Positions 45,507 through 56,754 of a stretch of DNA of 64,000 nucleotides are shown here, piece by piece. Below the pieces are notes generated by a model. That model saw nothing but the letters and a program-made list of their open reading frames with translations, ran no database searches and had not been told where the DNA came from. Each line of letters starts with the position of its first letter. The stretch's first letter is position 1. Position numbers and translations under genes: made by a program. Where the stretch lies: contig JAIVEN010000008.1 of the NCBI GenBank assembly GCA_026686845.1, forward strand, positions 17,018,501 to 17,082,500, written 5' to 3'. The stretch is from Adenanthera pavonina (taxonomy: Eukaryota > Streptophyta > Magnoliopsida > Fabales > Fabaceae).

Positions 45507-47624
45507 TACAAAAAAATTCTATTTTAACTTGAAAATTTTCTATTCCTACTTGGAAAAATTCTACCGTGACTTGGAAATAAGGTAAATTTGTAAGATCCCT
45601 ATTTTTATGGAATGTTATAAAATAAATAAAAGATGAGAAATGAAGTGAGACATAAAGACTATATATATACTCAGGCTTTAGAAGAGATTACTTTCTCATC
45701 TAAATTTCAGAAGAAGTTATATTTGGTTTTTAATTAGAATTAATTTTTCATAATATCCTTAGTAGAAATTAATTTTAGAACTTACCCCGTAAGGTATACA
45801 ATATATCATTTGAATGGAAACTTCTCCTGAGCTAAGCGTAACAATATAAATATTATGTAATTGGAAGGTCTAAATTGAAAGATAGACAAGGTCAATGTGA
45901 ATAGTATAAGAAAATAATAAAAAATTAGTCTTTAGGTAAAATTACATGAAAGTACCCAAAAAAATGGATAATTATATTTTTAACCAACTCAGGGGCAAAA
46001 CAATCATTTTTCATATTAGAAGTAAAATATGAATATTACATTTAATCCCAAAAAAATGTTGATATAATAAAATACTTAAGGAACTGAAAAAAATGAAAAG
46101 ATATCATTAAGCGTGAAGACTATCAGAGGTTACTTTCCTCGGTTAAACAAAAAAATGAGAAAATTATATTTTTACCTCAAGAATTTATAATCTTTACATT
46201 CTAGTCCCTTAAGAGTGAGTTTACCGAAAATTTTAAAAATTATAAATTTATCCTAAGTTAAGGGTGTTTTTAGAAATATGAAAAATTATAGTTAGAATGA
46301 AGCTTTCAATGAGTTAAGCCAAATGGATTATGATATGAAATTTATTAACATCAAAATAATATTTATTGGGTTATTATGATTTAATATTAATATTTTATCC
46401 GATAAAATTCAGTTTGGATTGCAGGAAGAGGCAGTATTAATTTAGGAAAGATTAGTGTGCAACACCCCTCATGTTATTTTTCTTGGCTTTGTGTTCAGGA
46501 CCGGAGACAATAGGATGGAGGAAGGTTCAAGTGGAGTCTAGAAGAGCTCCACACCGCGGCAAGAAGCAAGGCCGTCGCGGCAAGAACCTTTCTAGTGGCT
46601 TTGTTCCGGATGAACTGGTGGAGTTACGGCGAGGTGTGCTGGAGTCGTGGTGAGAGTCGGGGAATTTGTTTAAATCCGGATCATTTTAGATGAACGAAAA
46701 AAGAAAGAAAAGGAGGAAACCGAGGGAGGCCGCGAGGAGCAGTGCGAGGGTTCGAGATTTCCGGTGTCTAGGAGTGATTTTCGGACCTCAAGAGCTTGGA
46801 TCTAAGTTGGTAAGTGTTCTCTACTCCTCACTCTCCATTTTTCTTCGGTTGAAGTTTGGGATTTTCGGTGTTAAGGTTGGATTTCCGCTTTGGGGTGAAA
46901 TCCACCAATTGAAATGGATGTTTTGTGGTTAAGGAAGTGTGTTTTGGTATTCTTGTTGCTTGAATGTGAGTTTTGAAGGGTGTATGTATGAATTGAACTT
47001 AACCCTAGGTGTTTTTAGTTAGAGCTCTTGGGAATCCGAAGTGTATGAGGTTGTGTAGTGTTTAAGTGATCCATAAGAGCTTATTGATGCATGAGAAGAG
47101 GGTTGGAACCTTGGGTTAGGTTAATGTGGCTGAATTGTGATGTTTGGTTATATGGTGTTTTGTGTTAATGGAAGAATTGTGGTATTGTTAAGGTTGTTGG
47201 CCAATCGAGAGGGGTTCACATGTATCGGACTGTTCAAGGAAGCTTGTGGAACTTGTGTGCGTGTGGTAACGACAATTGAGGTAACCGGGTGTTTGCTTAT
47301 ATTGTATTGATTATGTTACATGATAGTACATATATTTGTGTATATATGTATGTCTCTTTCATACCACGATATTGATGTGTTTGTATATACTGTTTATATA
47401 TATATATATCGTGGTATGTATACAGTTAGATGATGATTATATTTATGATGATGAGATATGTGATGATGGTGTTGACATGATATGATATGATGCATACATG
47501 ACATTACGATGATGATGATATGATGATACATGAGCATCACCACATGACATTGTGAGACTGTGATGTATGGCGGAGGGAGTGGTGATGATGTGATGATGAT
47601 ATGATGTATGATGATATATATATA

Positions 47625-47745
47625 TGTTAGGGAGGATAAGGTTGGAATATATATATACATATGTTAAGGAGGATAAGGTTGGAATATATGTATATGTTAG
47701 GGAGGATAAGGATGGATGATATATGTATTAGGGAGGATAAAGATG
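47625..47745. repeat. minisatellite in the family-A LTR
   Basis: Four imperfect units of about 35-40 bp, each with TATGTTAGGGAGGATAAGG and a TATATATA spacer, end at AAGATGGGGTCCCTGCGAGG. The same array occurs at 51005-51140 in the sister LTR. Confidence 0.85.
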
Positions 47746-48549
47746 GGGTCCCTGCGAGGGCGACATGCATACTATTCATTTCATATTGCATTCATGAGTT
47801 GTGTGAGATATATGTATATGTATATATATTTGTGTGTGATTGTTCCCGGTTACTGAGACATTGTCTCACCCCCTCTCCCATAAACTAACCTTTCAGTTGA
47901 CGGTTCTGGCACTTGTCTGGAGAAGACGCGGGAGCAGTTGTATACATGGGAATAGTCTATGTAGAGTGTGTATTTTGTATTTGTAATTGTGCCAAGTAAG
48001 GTAGAAGGTTTTGTAATGAAGGAATGTTATGGTTGAGGCTGGTTATGAGTATATATATGTATGTTCATGTATGTGGTATGTATGGTTGTATGGTTTTGAA
48101 TGTTGAGAAGTCTGTATGTTAGTGTTGGTGAGCTCAGAGTGGTTTTGGGGCTTTGTTGGTTTGTTTAAGGGCCTGTAGCCATTTGGTCAAGTTGGGTTCC
48201 AAGGGTTAAAATCTCAGAGGAGTGGTTCCTTTGAGGTGAAGCCTCTTTGAACAAGTTGGTTTGAGGGTTTTGGACCTTTATGATTGGTCAGTGAGCATCC
48301 TTTTGCCTTCGGTGGCAATTGGAGGTTGTTAGTGGTGAGTTTTGGTCACTAAGTGGTCAAAATGGTGTTAAATATCCAGAATCTCCATACAGAGTTGGAT
48401 TGAGGTAAAAGTGGTGTTTTTGGATAGATGGGAACTAGATTGACTTGTAGGAGTTGGAATCAAGTCAATCGAAGGTCGGATCATAAAGTTATGCACATCG
48501 GAAGTTCGCCCCGGAATGTGAAAATTGCTGATATGGGATATCAGCATGG

Positions 48550-48583
48550 GGCGCCGCGGCTCTAGAGTCTAGGCTGCGGCGCC
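48550..48583. repeat. GC-rich hairpin in the LTR
   Basis: GGCGCCGCGGC (48550-48560) and GCTGCGGCGCC (48573-48583) form an 11-bp stem with one mismatch (G:U if transcribed) and a 12-base loop TCTAGAGTCTAG, which is itself partly palindromic. It is strikingly CpG-rich for this AT-rich DNA. Confidence 0.75.
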
Positions 48584-49875
48584 AGTGAATCCAGAAGCGA
48601 TGTAGAATCAGGGGAGGCCGGAGCCACTGTGGTACTGTAGCAACCGCGGCCCCAGCCCAGTTTTTGGTGGTTTTATGGTCGTTTCCGCTGTTTTGAGGCA
48701 TTTGAGAGTTGTTTTAAGGTATTGGGGGTTGTGTTTGATTAAATCTTGAAGTTTTTGGTCAAGTCAGGAGGTGTTAGGAGGTAGGGTGTTACATAGTGGG
48801 CCTTGCTAAAATATATATTCGATCAAGATAATGATTTTATTCAAAAATTTATTTTTGGATAACTTTGTACCAATTTAGTGACAATTTTGGCAAAAATACT
48901 CAATTGGTATGGGTAAATTAAATTAGTAAAGGGTATTTTGATCCATAAAAATCATTGAAGCAATTTTTGATAAAAAATGAGACAAGTGGCATGCTGCAGC
49001 TTATTAGGACACAAAGGAAATTTTTACAAAAGCTTTGCTAAAATAAAGTAACTCAAGTTAAAAATTAAAGTAACTAAAGTTGATTTTTACGACTTAAATC
49101 CCTTAATCACCTTAGTTAGCCACATAACTCATCATCTTCAACTTTATCACGACTAAACTAGTGAAGAAAAGAGAGGAGAAGGGGTAGAGAAAGAAGGGAA
49201 AAGAAGACCAAGCTAGAGGACTTTTTTGGACCTAAAACTCTCAAGACAGATTTCTATGGTTACCCTTTCATACATACTTGAGTATTATGATGTTTCATGA
49301 AGTATTTCTCTCCATTTTCTCACTAAAAATCTATGTCTAGAGAGAGAGAGAAAATGAAGCCATGGAGAAATCAAACCATGAAAAGTAAAGTAGAGGTCAC
49401 AAGATACAAGAATATGTCATTGGATTGAAAGTTTGCTGAGTTATTATTTTTCTACAGTTTATGCTAATTTTCTGCCTATTTAGGATTTGAGATTGGAAGA
49501 GAATCTCATAATTTTGACCCCAAAAATGGATTCCTTGGGTCCAAATTATATAAATACAAGTGTGTTATACAAGAAATACCTTAAGGAAAGCAAAATGGAA
49601 TTTTTAGTCCAAGTATGTACACTTTGTGAAGGAGGTCATCAAATTAGTAGCTAATGACCTTAAATTGTGTTATATTAGGGTTCAAGAAAGTGCTTGAAGA
49701 TCAAAGGAATAGTGTACAAAGGAAGGAAATCAAAGGAAGTCAAGAAGGTAGTTATTTTCCCTATTATGCTTAATGTTGTCATATTGTGTTTTCATGATAA
49801 TATGACTATGCCATATAGTTGTCTGAATGCTTTGTGATGTATTTGCATTGTTGGCTGGTTTTTTGAAGGGTTTTA

Positions 49876-51206
49876 TGTAATGCCCCTCACGATATTTCTT
49901 CTTGGCATTGTGTTTAGGACAGGAGGAAACAGGACTGAGGAAGGCTCAAGTGGAGTCTGAAGGAGCTCTACACCGCAGTGAGGAGCAGGGCCGCCGTGGT
50001 GAGAAGCTTTCCAGTGGCATTGTTCTAGATAATTTGGTGGAGCCGTGGCAAGAGTCAGAAAAATTGTTTAAATCCGGATCAGTCAGACGCGAAAGAAAGA
50101 AAGAAAACGAAGGGAGCGACGCAGAGAGACGAGGAGCAGTGCTAGGGTTCGGCATTTTCGATGTCCCGGAGTGATTCTCGTCCATCAGGAGCTTGGATTG
50201 AAGTTGTTAAGCGTTCCCTACTCCTCTCTCTCTATCTTCTTCGGCTAAAATTTGGGATTTCCGGTTGTATGGTTGGATTTCCGATTTGGGGTGAAATCCA
50301 CCGATTGAAATGGATGTTTTGGGGTTACGGAAGTGTGTTTTGATGTTCTTGTTGCTTGAATGTGAGTTTTGAAGGGATTATGTGTGTTTAAAGCTTAACC
50401 CTAGGTTGTTTTCTGTAATGGCTCTTGGGAATCCGAGGTGTCTGAGGTTGTATGGTGTTTGAGTAATCCCTAAGAGCTTATTGATGCATGAAAAGGGTGT
50501 TGGAACCTTGGGTTAGGTCAATTTGGTTGAATTGCGATGTTTGATTTGTTGGTATATTGTGCTAATGGAAGAATTGTGACGTGATAAAGGTTGTTGGCTA
50601 ATCGAGAGAGGTTCACATGTATTGGACAGTTCAAGGAAGCTTGTGGAACTCGTGTGTGTGTGGTAACGACAATTGAGGTAATCGGGTGTTTGTTTATATT
50701 GTGTTGACTATGTTATACGATAGTACGTGTATTTGTATATATATGCATGTTTCATTCATACCATGATACTGGTGGGTTGCGTGTACTGTTGTTATATATA
50801 TATATATATATCGTGGCATGTATACTGTTAGACGATGGTTATGACTATGATGATGATATGTGAGACGATGATATGATATGTTGCATACATGACATTATGA
50901 TGATGATATGATGATACATGAGCATCACCATATAACATTATGAGATTGTGATGTATGGTGGATGTAGTGTTGATGACGTGATGGTGGTATGATGTATGAT
51001 ATGTATATATATGTTAGGGACGATAAGGTTGGATTATATATATATATACATGTTAGGGAGGATAAGGTTGGATTATATATATACATGTTAGGGAGGATAA
51101 GGTTGGATTATGTATATATGTTAGGGAGGATAAGGATGGAGTCCCTGTGAGGGCGACATGCATGTTATTCATTCATATTGCATTCATGATTTGTGTGAGA
51201 TATGTG

Positions 51207-51238
<32 letters not shown>

Positions 51239-51643
51239 GTTGTGGTTCCCAGTTACTGAGACATTGTCTCACCCCCTCTCCCATAAACTAACCTTTCAGG
51301 TGACGGTTCTGGTGCTAGTCCGGAGAAGACACAGGAGTAGCTGTGTACATAGGAATAGTCTATGTAATGTGTGTATTTTAGATAATGTATCGTGCCAAGT
51401 AGGATAGGATGGTTTGTAATGGATAATGTTACGATTGAGACTGGCTATGTATGGATGTTTATGCATGTGGTATGTATGGTTGAATGTTGTTGAGAAGTAT
51501 GTGTGACAGTTTTGGTGTTTTGTGAGTCATTTCCGCTGTGTTGAGGCATTGGAAGAGTTGTTTTGTGATGTCAAGATTGTGTTTGGGTTGAGTTTTGAAG
51601 TTTTTGGTTAATTAGTGGAGGTGTCAGGAGGTAGGATGTTACA
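49876..51643 (+). repeat. 5' LTR of the deleted gypsy element
   Basis: 1,768 bp. Contains the minisatellite at 51005-51140, an ATGATG-rich block at about 50860-51000 and (TA)n/(TG)n runs near 50795 and 51210. Its last 114 bp (51530-51643) are identical, as far as I can read, to the 3' LTR remnant. Confidence 0.9.
51005..51140. repeat. minisatellite in the 5' LTR
   Basis: Four units of about 35-40 bp with ATGTTAGGGAGGATAAGGTT and a TA spacer; homologous to the array at 47625-47745. Confidence 0.85.
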
Positions 51644-51646
51644 TTT

Positions 51647-51658
51647 TGGTATTAGAGC
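51647..51658 (+). other. primer binding site of the gypsy element
   Basis: TGGTATTAGAGC lies three bases after the LTR end, an initiator Met-tRNA type PBS. Confidence 0.8.
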
Positions 51659-51799
51659 AATGGTTTTGGGCCATTGTTTCTGCTTGAAGTACTACTTGGC
51701 ACATGTTTTGAATACATAGACTATATTCCCACTGCAATGCGAGTCCAGAACCGTATAATTGAATGTGTTGCTGTTATTCTATGTAGGAAGAATGTCCTG

Positions 51800-53474
51800 A
51801 AGAGGAAGGCAGAGTAACAGTGATCTGATGAGGCAGATGCATGAGATGTTGACTGGCCTTAGTAATCAGGTGAATACTCATGGAGAAACGTTGAATAGGT
51901 TGCAAGAGTGAATGGATATGCAAGAACAGGGGGATGTGAATGAAGAAGCCGAAATGTTTGTGGATCTGAATGCAGGAGAGGATGAAACCATGGTGGAACC
52001 TGAGAGAGAACCAAGGGTTGGAAGAAGGGGTATCTCCTCACAGTTGAAGGACTTCCAGAAGTTTAATCCTCCGGCTTTTGAAGGTACTATGGATGTGTCA
52101 CAGGCGGAGAATTGGATTGAACAGATGTAGAATATCTTCAGTGTGATGGATTGCACCTCAGAGCAAAGGGTGCAATTGGCGGTCTTTAAGCTTGAGAAGA
52201 AGGCTAAGAGATGGTGGAGGAGTATTCTCCCAAGTGTTGAAGTGATGAGTCCTCCTATGAATTGGGGACAGTTTAAGGAATGGTTCTTTGCACATTACGT
52301 CCCTCCAGCCTTAGTGATGCAAAAGGAGGCCGAGTTCCTAACTTTTCAACAAGGGAATCTGTCAGCAGATGACTACATTGATCAGTTCTTGGACTTGGCA
52401 AAATATTCCACATATCTGAATAGTTATCCTGATGATAGGTGAATGGCTCAGAGGTTGTTTAAGGGTGCCCATCCCGAGATTAAGGAGCGACTATCTGTGG
52501 TGGAGTTTGTGTCCTTCGAGGACTTATGTGCGAAGATTCGTGCCTTATATAGACGAATGAAGGAGGCTGAGGAGCACCGAAAGAATTCCATGATTCGGGC
52601 CTTTTCTCATCTAGGACCTACAGGAGGAATTAGTAAAGGAAGTGGTTCAGGCAGTGGTAGTAGTGGTGGTAGTACAGGTTTTAGTGGAGAAAGAGGTCAT
52701 CATAATCGAGGTCGTCATGGTAGAGGAAGAGGTAGGTTTGGCAAGGATCAGTACACTAGAGGTCGGTTTGGCAGAGGACCCTTTTATCGAGGTGGTTATG
52801 AATAAGGGAGTTCTAGTCAGAGTGAGCATGCAGGAAGGGACCTCACTCTATCTCAGTAAAGTTCTGGTAGTGCATCGAATCCGTGCACAAAATGCAGGTT
52901 TAGTCATGGTGATCGTCTGTGTTTGGTTTGTTTTAATTGTGGGAAACCGGGTCATATGTCGCGGAATTGTTGGGAGCCACGGCGTGAAGATGCGACAAGG
53001 AGGCCTACGATGCCTGGACGAGTTTTCGCCATCACTCGACAAGAAGTGGATGCAGCGCCTAATTTGATTAGAGGTAAACTTAAACTCAATGGTTACTCTA
53101 TTCATACTTTGTTTGACTCGGGTGCATCGCATTCCTTCATTTCTTTTGATTGTGCTCGGAGATTGGGTATTGTGGCAATGGAGTTGCCTTTTGAATTGTC
53201 GGTAGCCACACCCACGAGAGTTTCATTAAGAATTGCTCAAGCTTGTTTGAATTGTGTGGTTCATTTTGAACATCGAAGCACTACCCTGGATCTGATTTGT
53301 TTGCCGTTGCAAGAGATTGATGTGATAATTGGGATGGACTGGTTAGAGGCGAATAATGCCATTCTCGACTGTGCTCGGAAGACTGTGTCTTTGCCGATGA
53401 ATATCCCTAGTGTGGAAGGGGATGAGAATATGTGTTTGTCCTTTGCCCAAGCTGATAGGTATTTGAAGAAATGA
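51800..53474 (+). pseudogene. gypsy gag-protease frame with in-frame stops
   Basis: One uninterrupted frame (no frameshift) from about 51810 to 53474 encodes, in order, an N-terminal helix (RQMHEMLTGLSNQVNTHGE), the retrotransposon gag core (AENWIEQM, SEQRVQLAVFKLEKKAKRWW, WGQFKEWFFAHYVP), and a Gly/Ser/Arg-rich linker. A CCHC knuckle CFNCGKPGHMSRNC (about 52931-52972) and the aspartic protease (LFDSGASHSFISFDCARRLG, VIIGMDWLEANNAILDC) follow. It carries stops at 51909 (TGA), 52128 (TAG), 52440 (TGA), 52803 (TAA), 52857 (TAA) and 53472 (TGA). Each is one C-to-T change from a sense codon. Downstream only a few more codons precede the deletion junction. Gag forms the particle and the protease matures it; this copy cannot encode either in full. 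Confidence 0.9.
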
Positions 53475-53546
53475 TGTCAAGGGTTTCTGGTTTTCTTCTC
53501 TGTGAAGGTGGATATGCAAGGTGGTGTCGAAAGATATCAAGAGTTG

Positions 53547-53660
53547 TTTCCGCTGTGTTGAGGCATTGGAAGAGTTGTTTTGTGATGTCAAGATTGTGTT
53601 TGGGTTGAGTTTTGAAGTTTTTGGTTAATTAGTGGAGGTGTCAGGAGGTAGGATGTTACA
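53547..53660 (+). repeat. 114-bp remnant of the 3' LTR
   Basis: Identical by eye to 51530-51643, from TTTCCGCTGTGTTGAGGC to GGATGTTACA, and directly followed by the TSD. Confidence 0.9.
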
Positions 53661-54989
53661 TTTTACGACCCTAGGATGTCCATTTTACAAAATATTATCA
53701 TGCCGAAATTTTTATGGAATTGTATGGCATAACATGAAGTTATGGTTTTCATTGATGATTTTATAAAATAATATGATGATGTGAATGCATAATTGAGCAT
53801 AACTACTGAGATTTTTTGAATTTCATTTCTTCTAAATGATTAATATGTTAGGGACCATGACATGGAAGAGGAAAGGAAGAAGCAAGAGGAATGAAGAAGA
53901 TTTTGATTAATAATTTGATCATGCAAGTTAATATGCTTTATTATGAAAATGAGTATCAATATACATATGGAAGGTAGATTATGTAATGATGTATTTTCAT
54001 ATTTCTTCCAGTGCCCTTATGATGTTATGTGTGGATTTGGAACAATAAATGTTTAAGAGGTTTATGAAATTTATTATATGAGTTATGGCATAATTATGAA
54101 CAAGATGACTAGTAGAAGATGGGATAAGGGAACTCTATCCAAAATAGAGCATTCCTTTTAAAAGTTATACATTCTTTAAAAGTAGACTCAATAATCTTTT
54201 CAAAGAGATAAAGATCACTTAAATTGGACAAGTGTATGATTTATAGTGAAATTTTGAATTTAGAGTTGAAATATGGACGGTAAGCAGGAATGCTGTGAAT
54301 TTTCTTGTAAGTACTGGTAATTTCAAGGGCAATATAAAATCGTGTAGAGCTTCAAAAATTCATTGGTTTACATGTGTGGAAAGACATATCTCCTAAGATT
54401 AATATGCCACTAATTTAGAAGTAATTGGAGCTATACAATAAGATATATGCATATATTTCTAAAACTGGTTCATTAAAAGTAAAGTTTTCACTCATAATGA
54501 TTTAAGTTAATGCAGTACCCTATTCCAGTAGAATAAATGTATAAGAAAATATGTCTAGAAAGTAGGCACATAAGGCTTTTCAATAACATAAAGAATGCAT
54601 AATTTGACTTAGGACATCATGAGATATGAATTTTTAGATATAAGGCCAAAACCTGTGATGTTTCAAAATGACTAAATATATTGTAAGTCCTTAGGAAATA
54701 AACTATATGAATTGGTCAAGAAAATGCTCTGTTTCATATTTCTTCTATGTAGAAACTCCTTTTATATATTTTTAGAAACTTGAATCACTTTGAGATGATT
54801 TTTTCAGAATTAGTTATGAATTTTTGAAGTTTGTCGGGTAAAATGGAAAATGCACAATGAACAGTACCTGAAATAAAGAAAAATCTATTTTGATATTTTC
54901 ATGCAATTAAGTCTCTAATTATGCAATAATGGACATAATTGAAGTCTAATATATGGGAAATGGACTTAAGTATAAGGTGTTACAAAATT

Positions 54990-56750
54990 TTAGTCTCATT
55001 TTCCAAATATTTTATTTTTTGTTTTTTTTCCAATTCTCCTTATTTTCATTGTTCGTAACCAAAAGTTCTCCAACAAAATCGAGATTTTGTAAAAGGATCT
55101 TCCAAATAAAAGCCAAAGTGGTCCAAATTAACGACAAATCAACCATGTTAAAATGCTCCATTTTCATACGCTTATGTTTTCAAATCTCAAAACAGAATCC
55201 ATCATATGTGAGATCAAAATATTTGTTTTTAGAGACAGAATCCATCTAATGTGAAATGGATCAATTGCATGTCTAAACTTGATGAAATCATAGGTAACAA
55301 AACCAAAGTGTAGTTAAGAGATCACAACGCTAATTCAAAGTGTCTTGATTACAAATAATAGATTCTTTTGCGTGTGCATCAAAATATGTAGATTTTCCAA
55401 CCATGGCTACCATAGTATCAAACCTGATGAATTCATTGATGTGACTAATGCAAAGTAAAACGTAATGTAATTATGTAAGAGAAATTCAATTTTTAATATA
55501 AATTCTATATATTGAATTTTTCAATAATTTAGAATAGCAGCAAAAGACTTTATAAATATATCTTGCCATGCTAGATGATTTGATGTAGATATCCTCACGG
55601 ACTCATAGCTATTCGATCTGAACACTAGATCTAAAATCATAACAGAGAAATAGTTAGAAGAAATACAAGAAAATAATTTAGGTAGATAGTTTTTCGAGTT
55701 AGTTATGAGATTTAGTAATGGAGCTGGGGATTAGTCTCAACTAGTAAGAAAATCAGAGCATGTATGTCAAGTTCAACTCAATCTGCCTTTATTTCATACC
55801 CTTAGCCATCATTAGTTATTAAATTTGAATTTGAATTAAAGTAAAGATAAAGATAAAATTATAACTGATTTTATCCTTTATCGCTTACAATCACTTAATT
55901 GATGATATCTTCTCTTGAAAATAAGGACCACATTTAATTAAGATATATTTAAAGAAATAAACAATATAAATTTATAATTTGAATAAATTCATATTAAATA
56001 TATCTAACATTCTTTCACTTGATCCGATCTTGATTTCTCAATTGATATATCAAGGAATATTTAAGCAATATTACAAGAATCATGGTGGTGGGTATTCTAA
56101 TTCTGTGAGCCTTATCTTCCATGTATTACAAGTAGCACTCTTACTTTATGGGAAATTTTCTTTACGAATAAACCTTAAATGTTTATTCGATTCCTGACTT
56201 AATGTTCATCAATCTCACCAAAATTGTATACAATATATATATTGAGTTGATGAATTACAACACAAATTTTATCACTTAAGCACATCTTATCTAGATCACC
56301 ACAATGTGATATGTCTCATATGAGGCATAAAATCCTTTATATTTTTTTAATTACATGCTCTTAATCAAAGATTTTCTCTTTATGTGTTATATGACCATTT
56401 AACTTTATATGATCAACATACTTCTTTATGAGTTCAAATGAATCCCCAATTTGAAACTCATGATGAAATTCAATATCCATATAAATTTGTCTCTAATTAG
56501 AGATCAACTCCATTATTCATGGTGAAAGTTAGCAATCAATAATCGCTTAGCAATCTTGCACTACTCCATGACATAAGTTGTTCATCTAGCATTAAGATGT
56601 GCCATAGTGTTGACTTTTTAAAGTCAACTTATCTTACTAAATTAAACAAATATAACATTTTCCTAATTATTGATCTTTTATATGTAAGCATGAATTTCTT
56701 GTATTATATAACAACCATCATTAGACTACCCTGAACATAGTCCTAAGCTA
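54990..56750. other. AT-rich sequence, repeat-like, unassigned
   Basis: 55979-56200 (AACATTCTTTCACTTGATCC, CAATTGATATATCAAGGAAT) has the flavour of a long plant LTR, but no termini or domains are found. It may continue beyond the inserted LTR (59426-62089). ORFs here (54953-55249, 55979-56197) are not convincing. Confidence 0.3.
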
Positions 56751-56754
56751 ACAA

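Larger units (their letters stand above)
46458..48793 (+). mobile_element. solo LTR, Ty3/gypsy family A
   Basis: 2,336 bp from TGCAACACCCCTCATG to GGTAGGGTGTTACA, with a perfect TSD TAGTG (46453-46457 and 48794-48798). It shares its whole layout with the 5' LTR at 49876-51643: a CGCGGC-rich start, GGTGAAATCCACC, an ATGATG-rich block, a GTTAGGGAGGATAAGG minisatellite, ACTGAGACATTGTCTCACCCC, and the terminal GGTGTTACA. Relative to that LTR it keeps an extra block (about 48120-48670) with a GC-rich hairpin. Short ORFs at 46471-46653 and 46690-46932 are not considered genes. Confidence 0.9.
49876..53660 (+). mobile_element. internally deleted Ty3/gypsy retrotransposon, family A
   Basis: 5' LTR 49876-51643 (TGTAATGCCCCTC to GGATGTTACA), then PBS, gag and protease. 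The sequence then jumps from just upstream of RT into the last 114 bp of the 3' LTR (53547-53660). A perfect TSD TTTTA (49871-49875 and 53661-53665) shows both outer ends are original, so RT, RNase H, integrase and most of the 3' LTR were lost by internal deletion. The junction at GTTTCCGCTG shares a few bases (TTTCC-like) with the LTR break, as in microhomology-mediated deletion. The gag zinc-knuckle and protease type fit a chromovirus-like gypsy lineage (inference). Confidence 0.9.
45589..54984 (+). mobile_element. solo LTR, family B, carrying two nested gypsy insertions
   Basis: Starts TGTAAGATCCCTATTTTT and ends TATAAGGTGTTACA, flanked by a perfect TSD AAATT (45584-45588 and 54985-54989). 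Two family-A elements interrupt it: 46458-48793 (TSD TAGTG) and 49876-53660 (TSD TTTTA). Removing each with one TSD copy leaves about 3.27 kb. The joined pieces follow the same order as the family-B LTR at 40754-42782, which independently supports the boundaries. No PBS or gene is seen in family-B sequence, so this is a solo LTR. Confidence 0.78.

Noticed and set aside
47400..47600. ATGATG-rich stretch considered as a coding His/Met repeat (88-codon minus-strand ORF)
   Set aside because: It is a variable simple-sequence block of the family-A LTR, present at equivalent positions in other copies.
49902..50174. 90-codon ORF at the start of the gypsy 5' LTR, with a partial counterpart at 46471-46653
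   Set aside because: LTR leader sequence. The two copies share some residues only because the LTRs are homologous, the frame is not maintained, and no gene is known at that position.
52642..53067. 141-codon plus-strand ORF
   Set aside because: Out-of-frame shadow of the Gly/Arg-rich gag linker; the gag-protease frame has the zinc knuckle and protease motifs.
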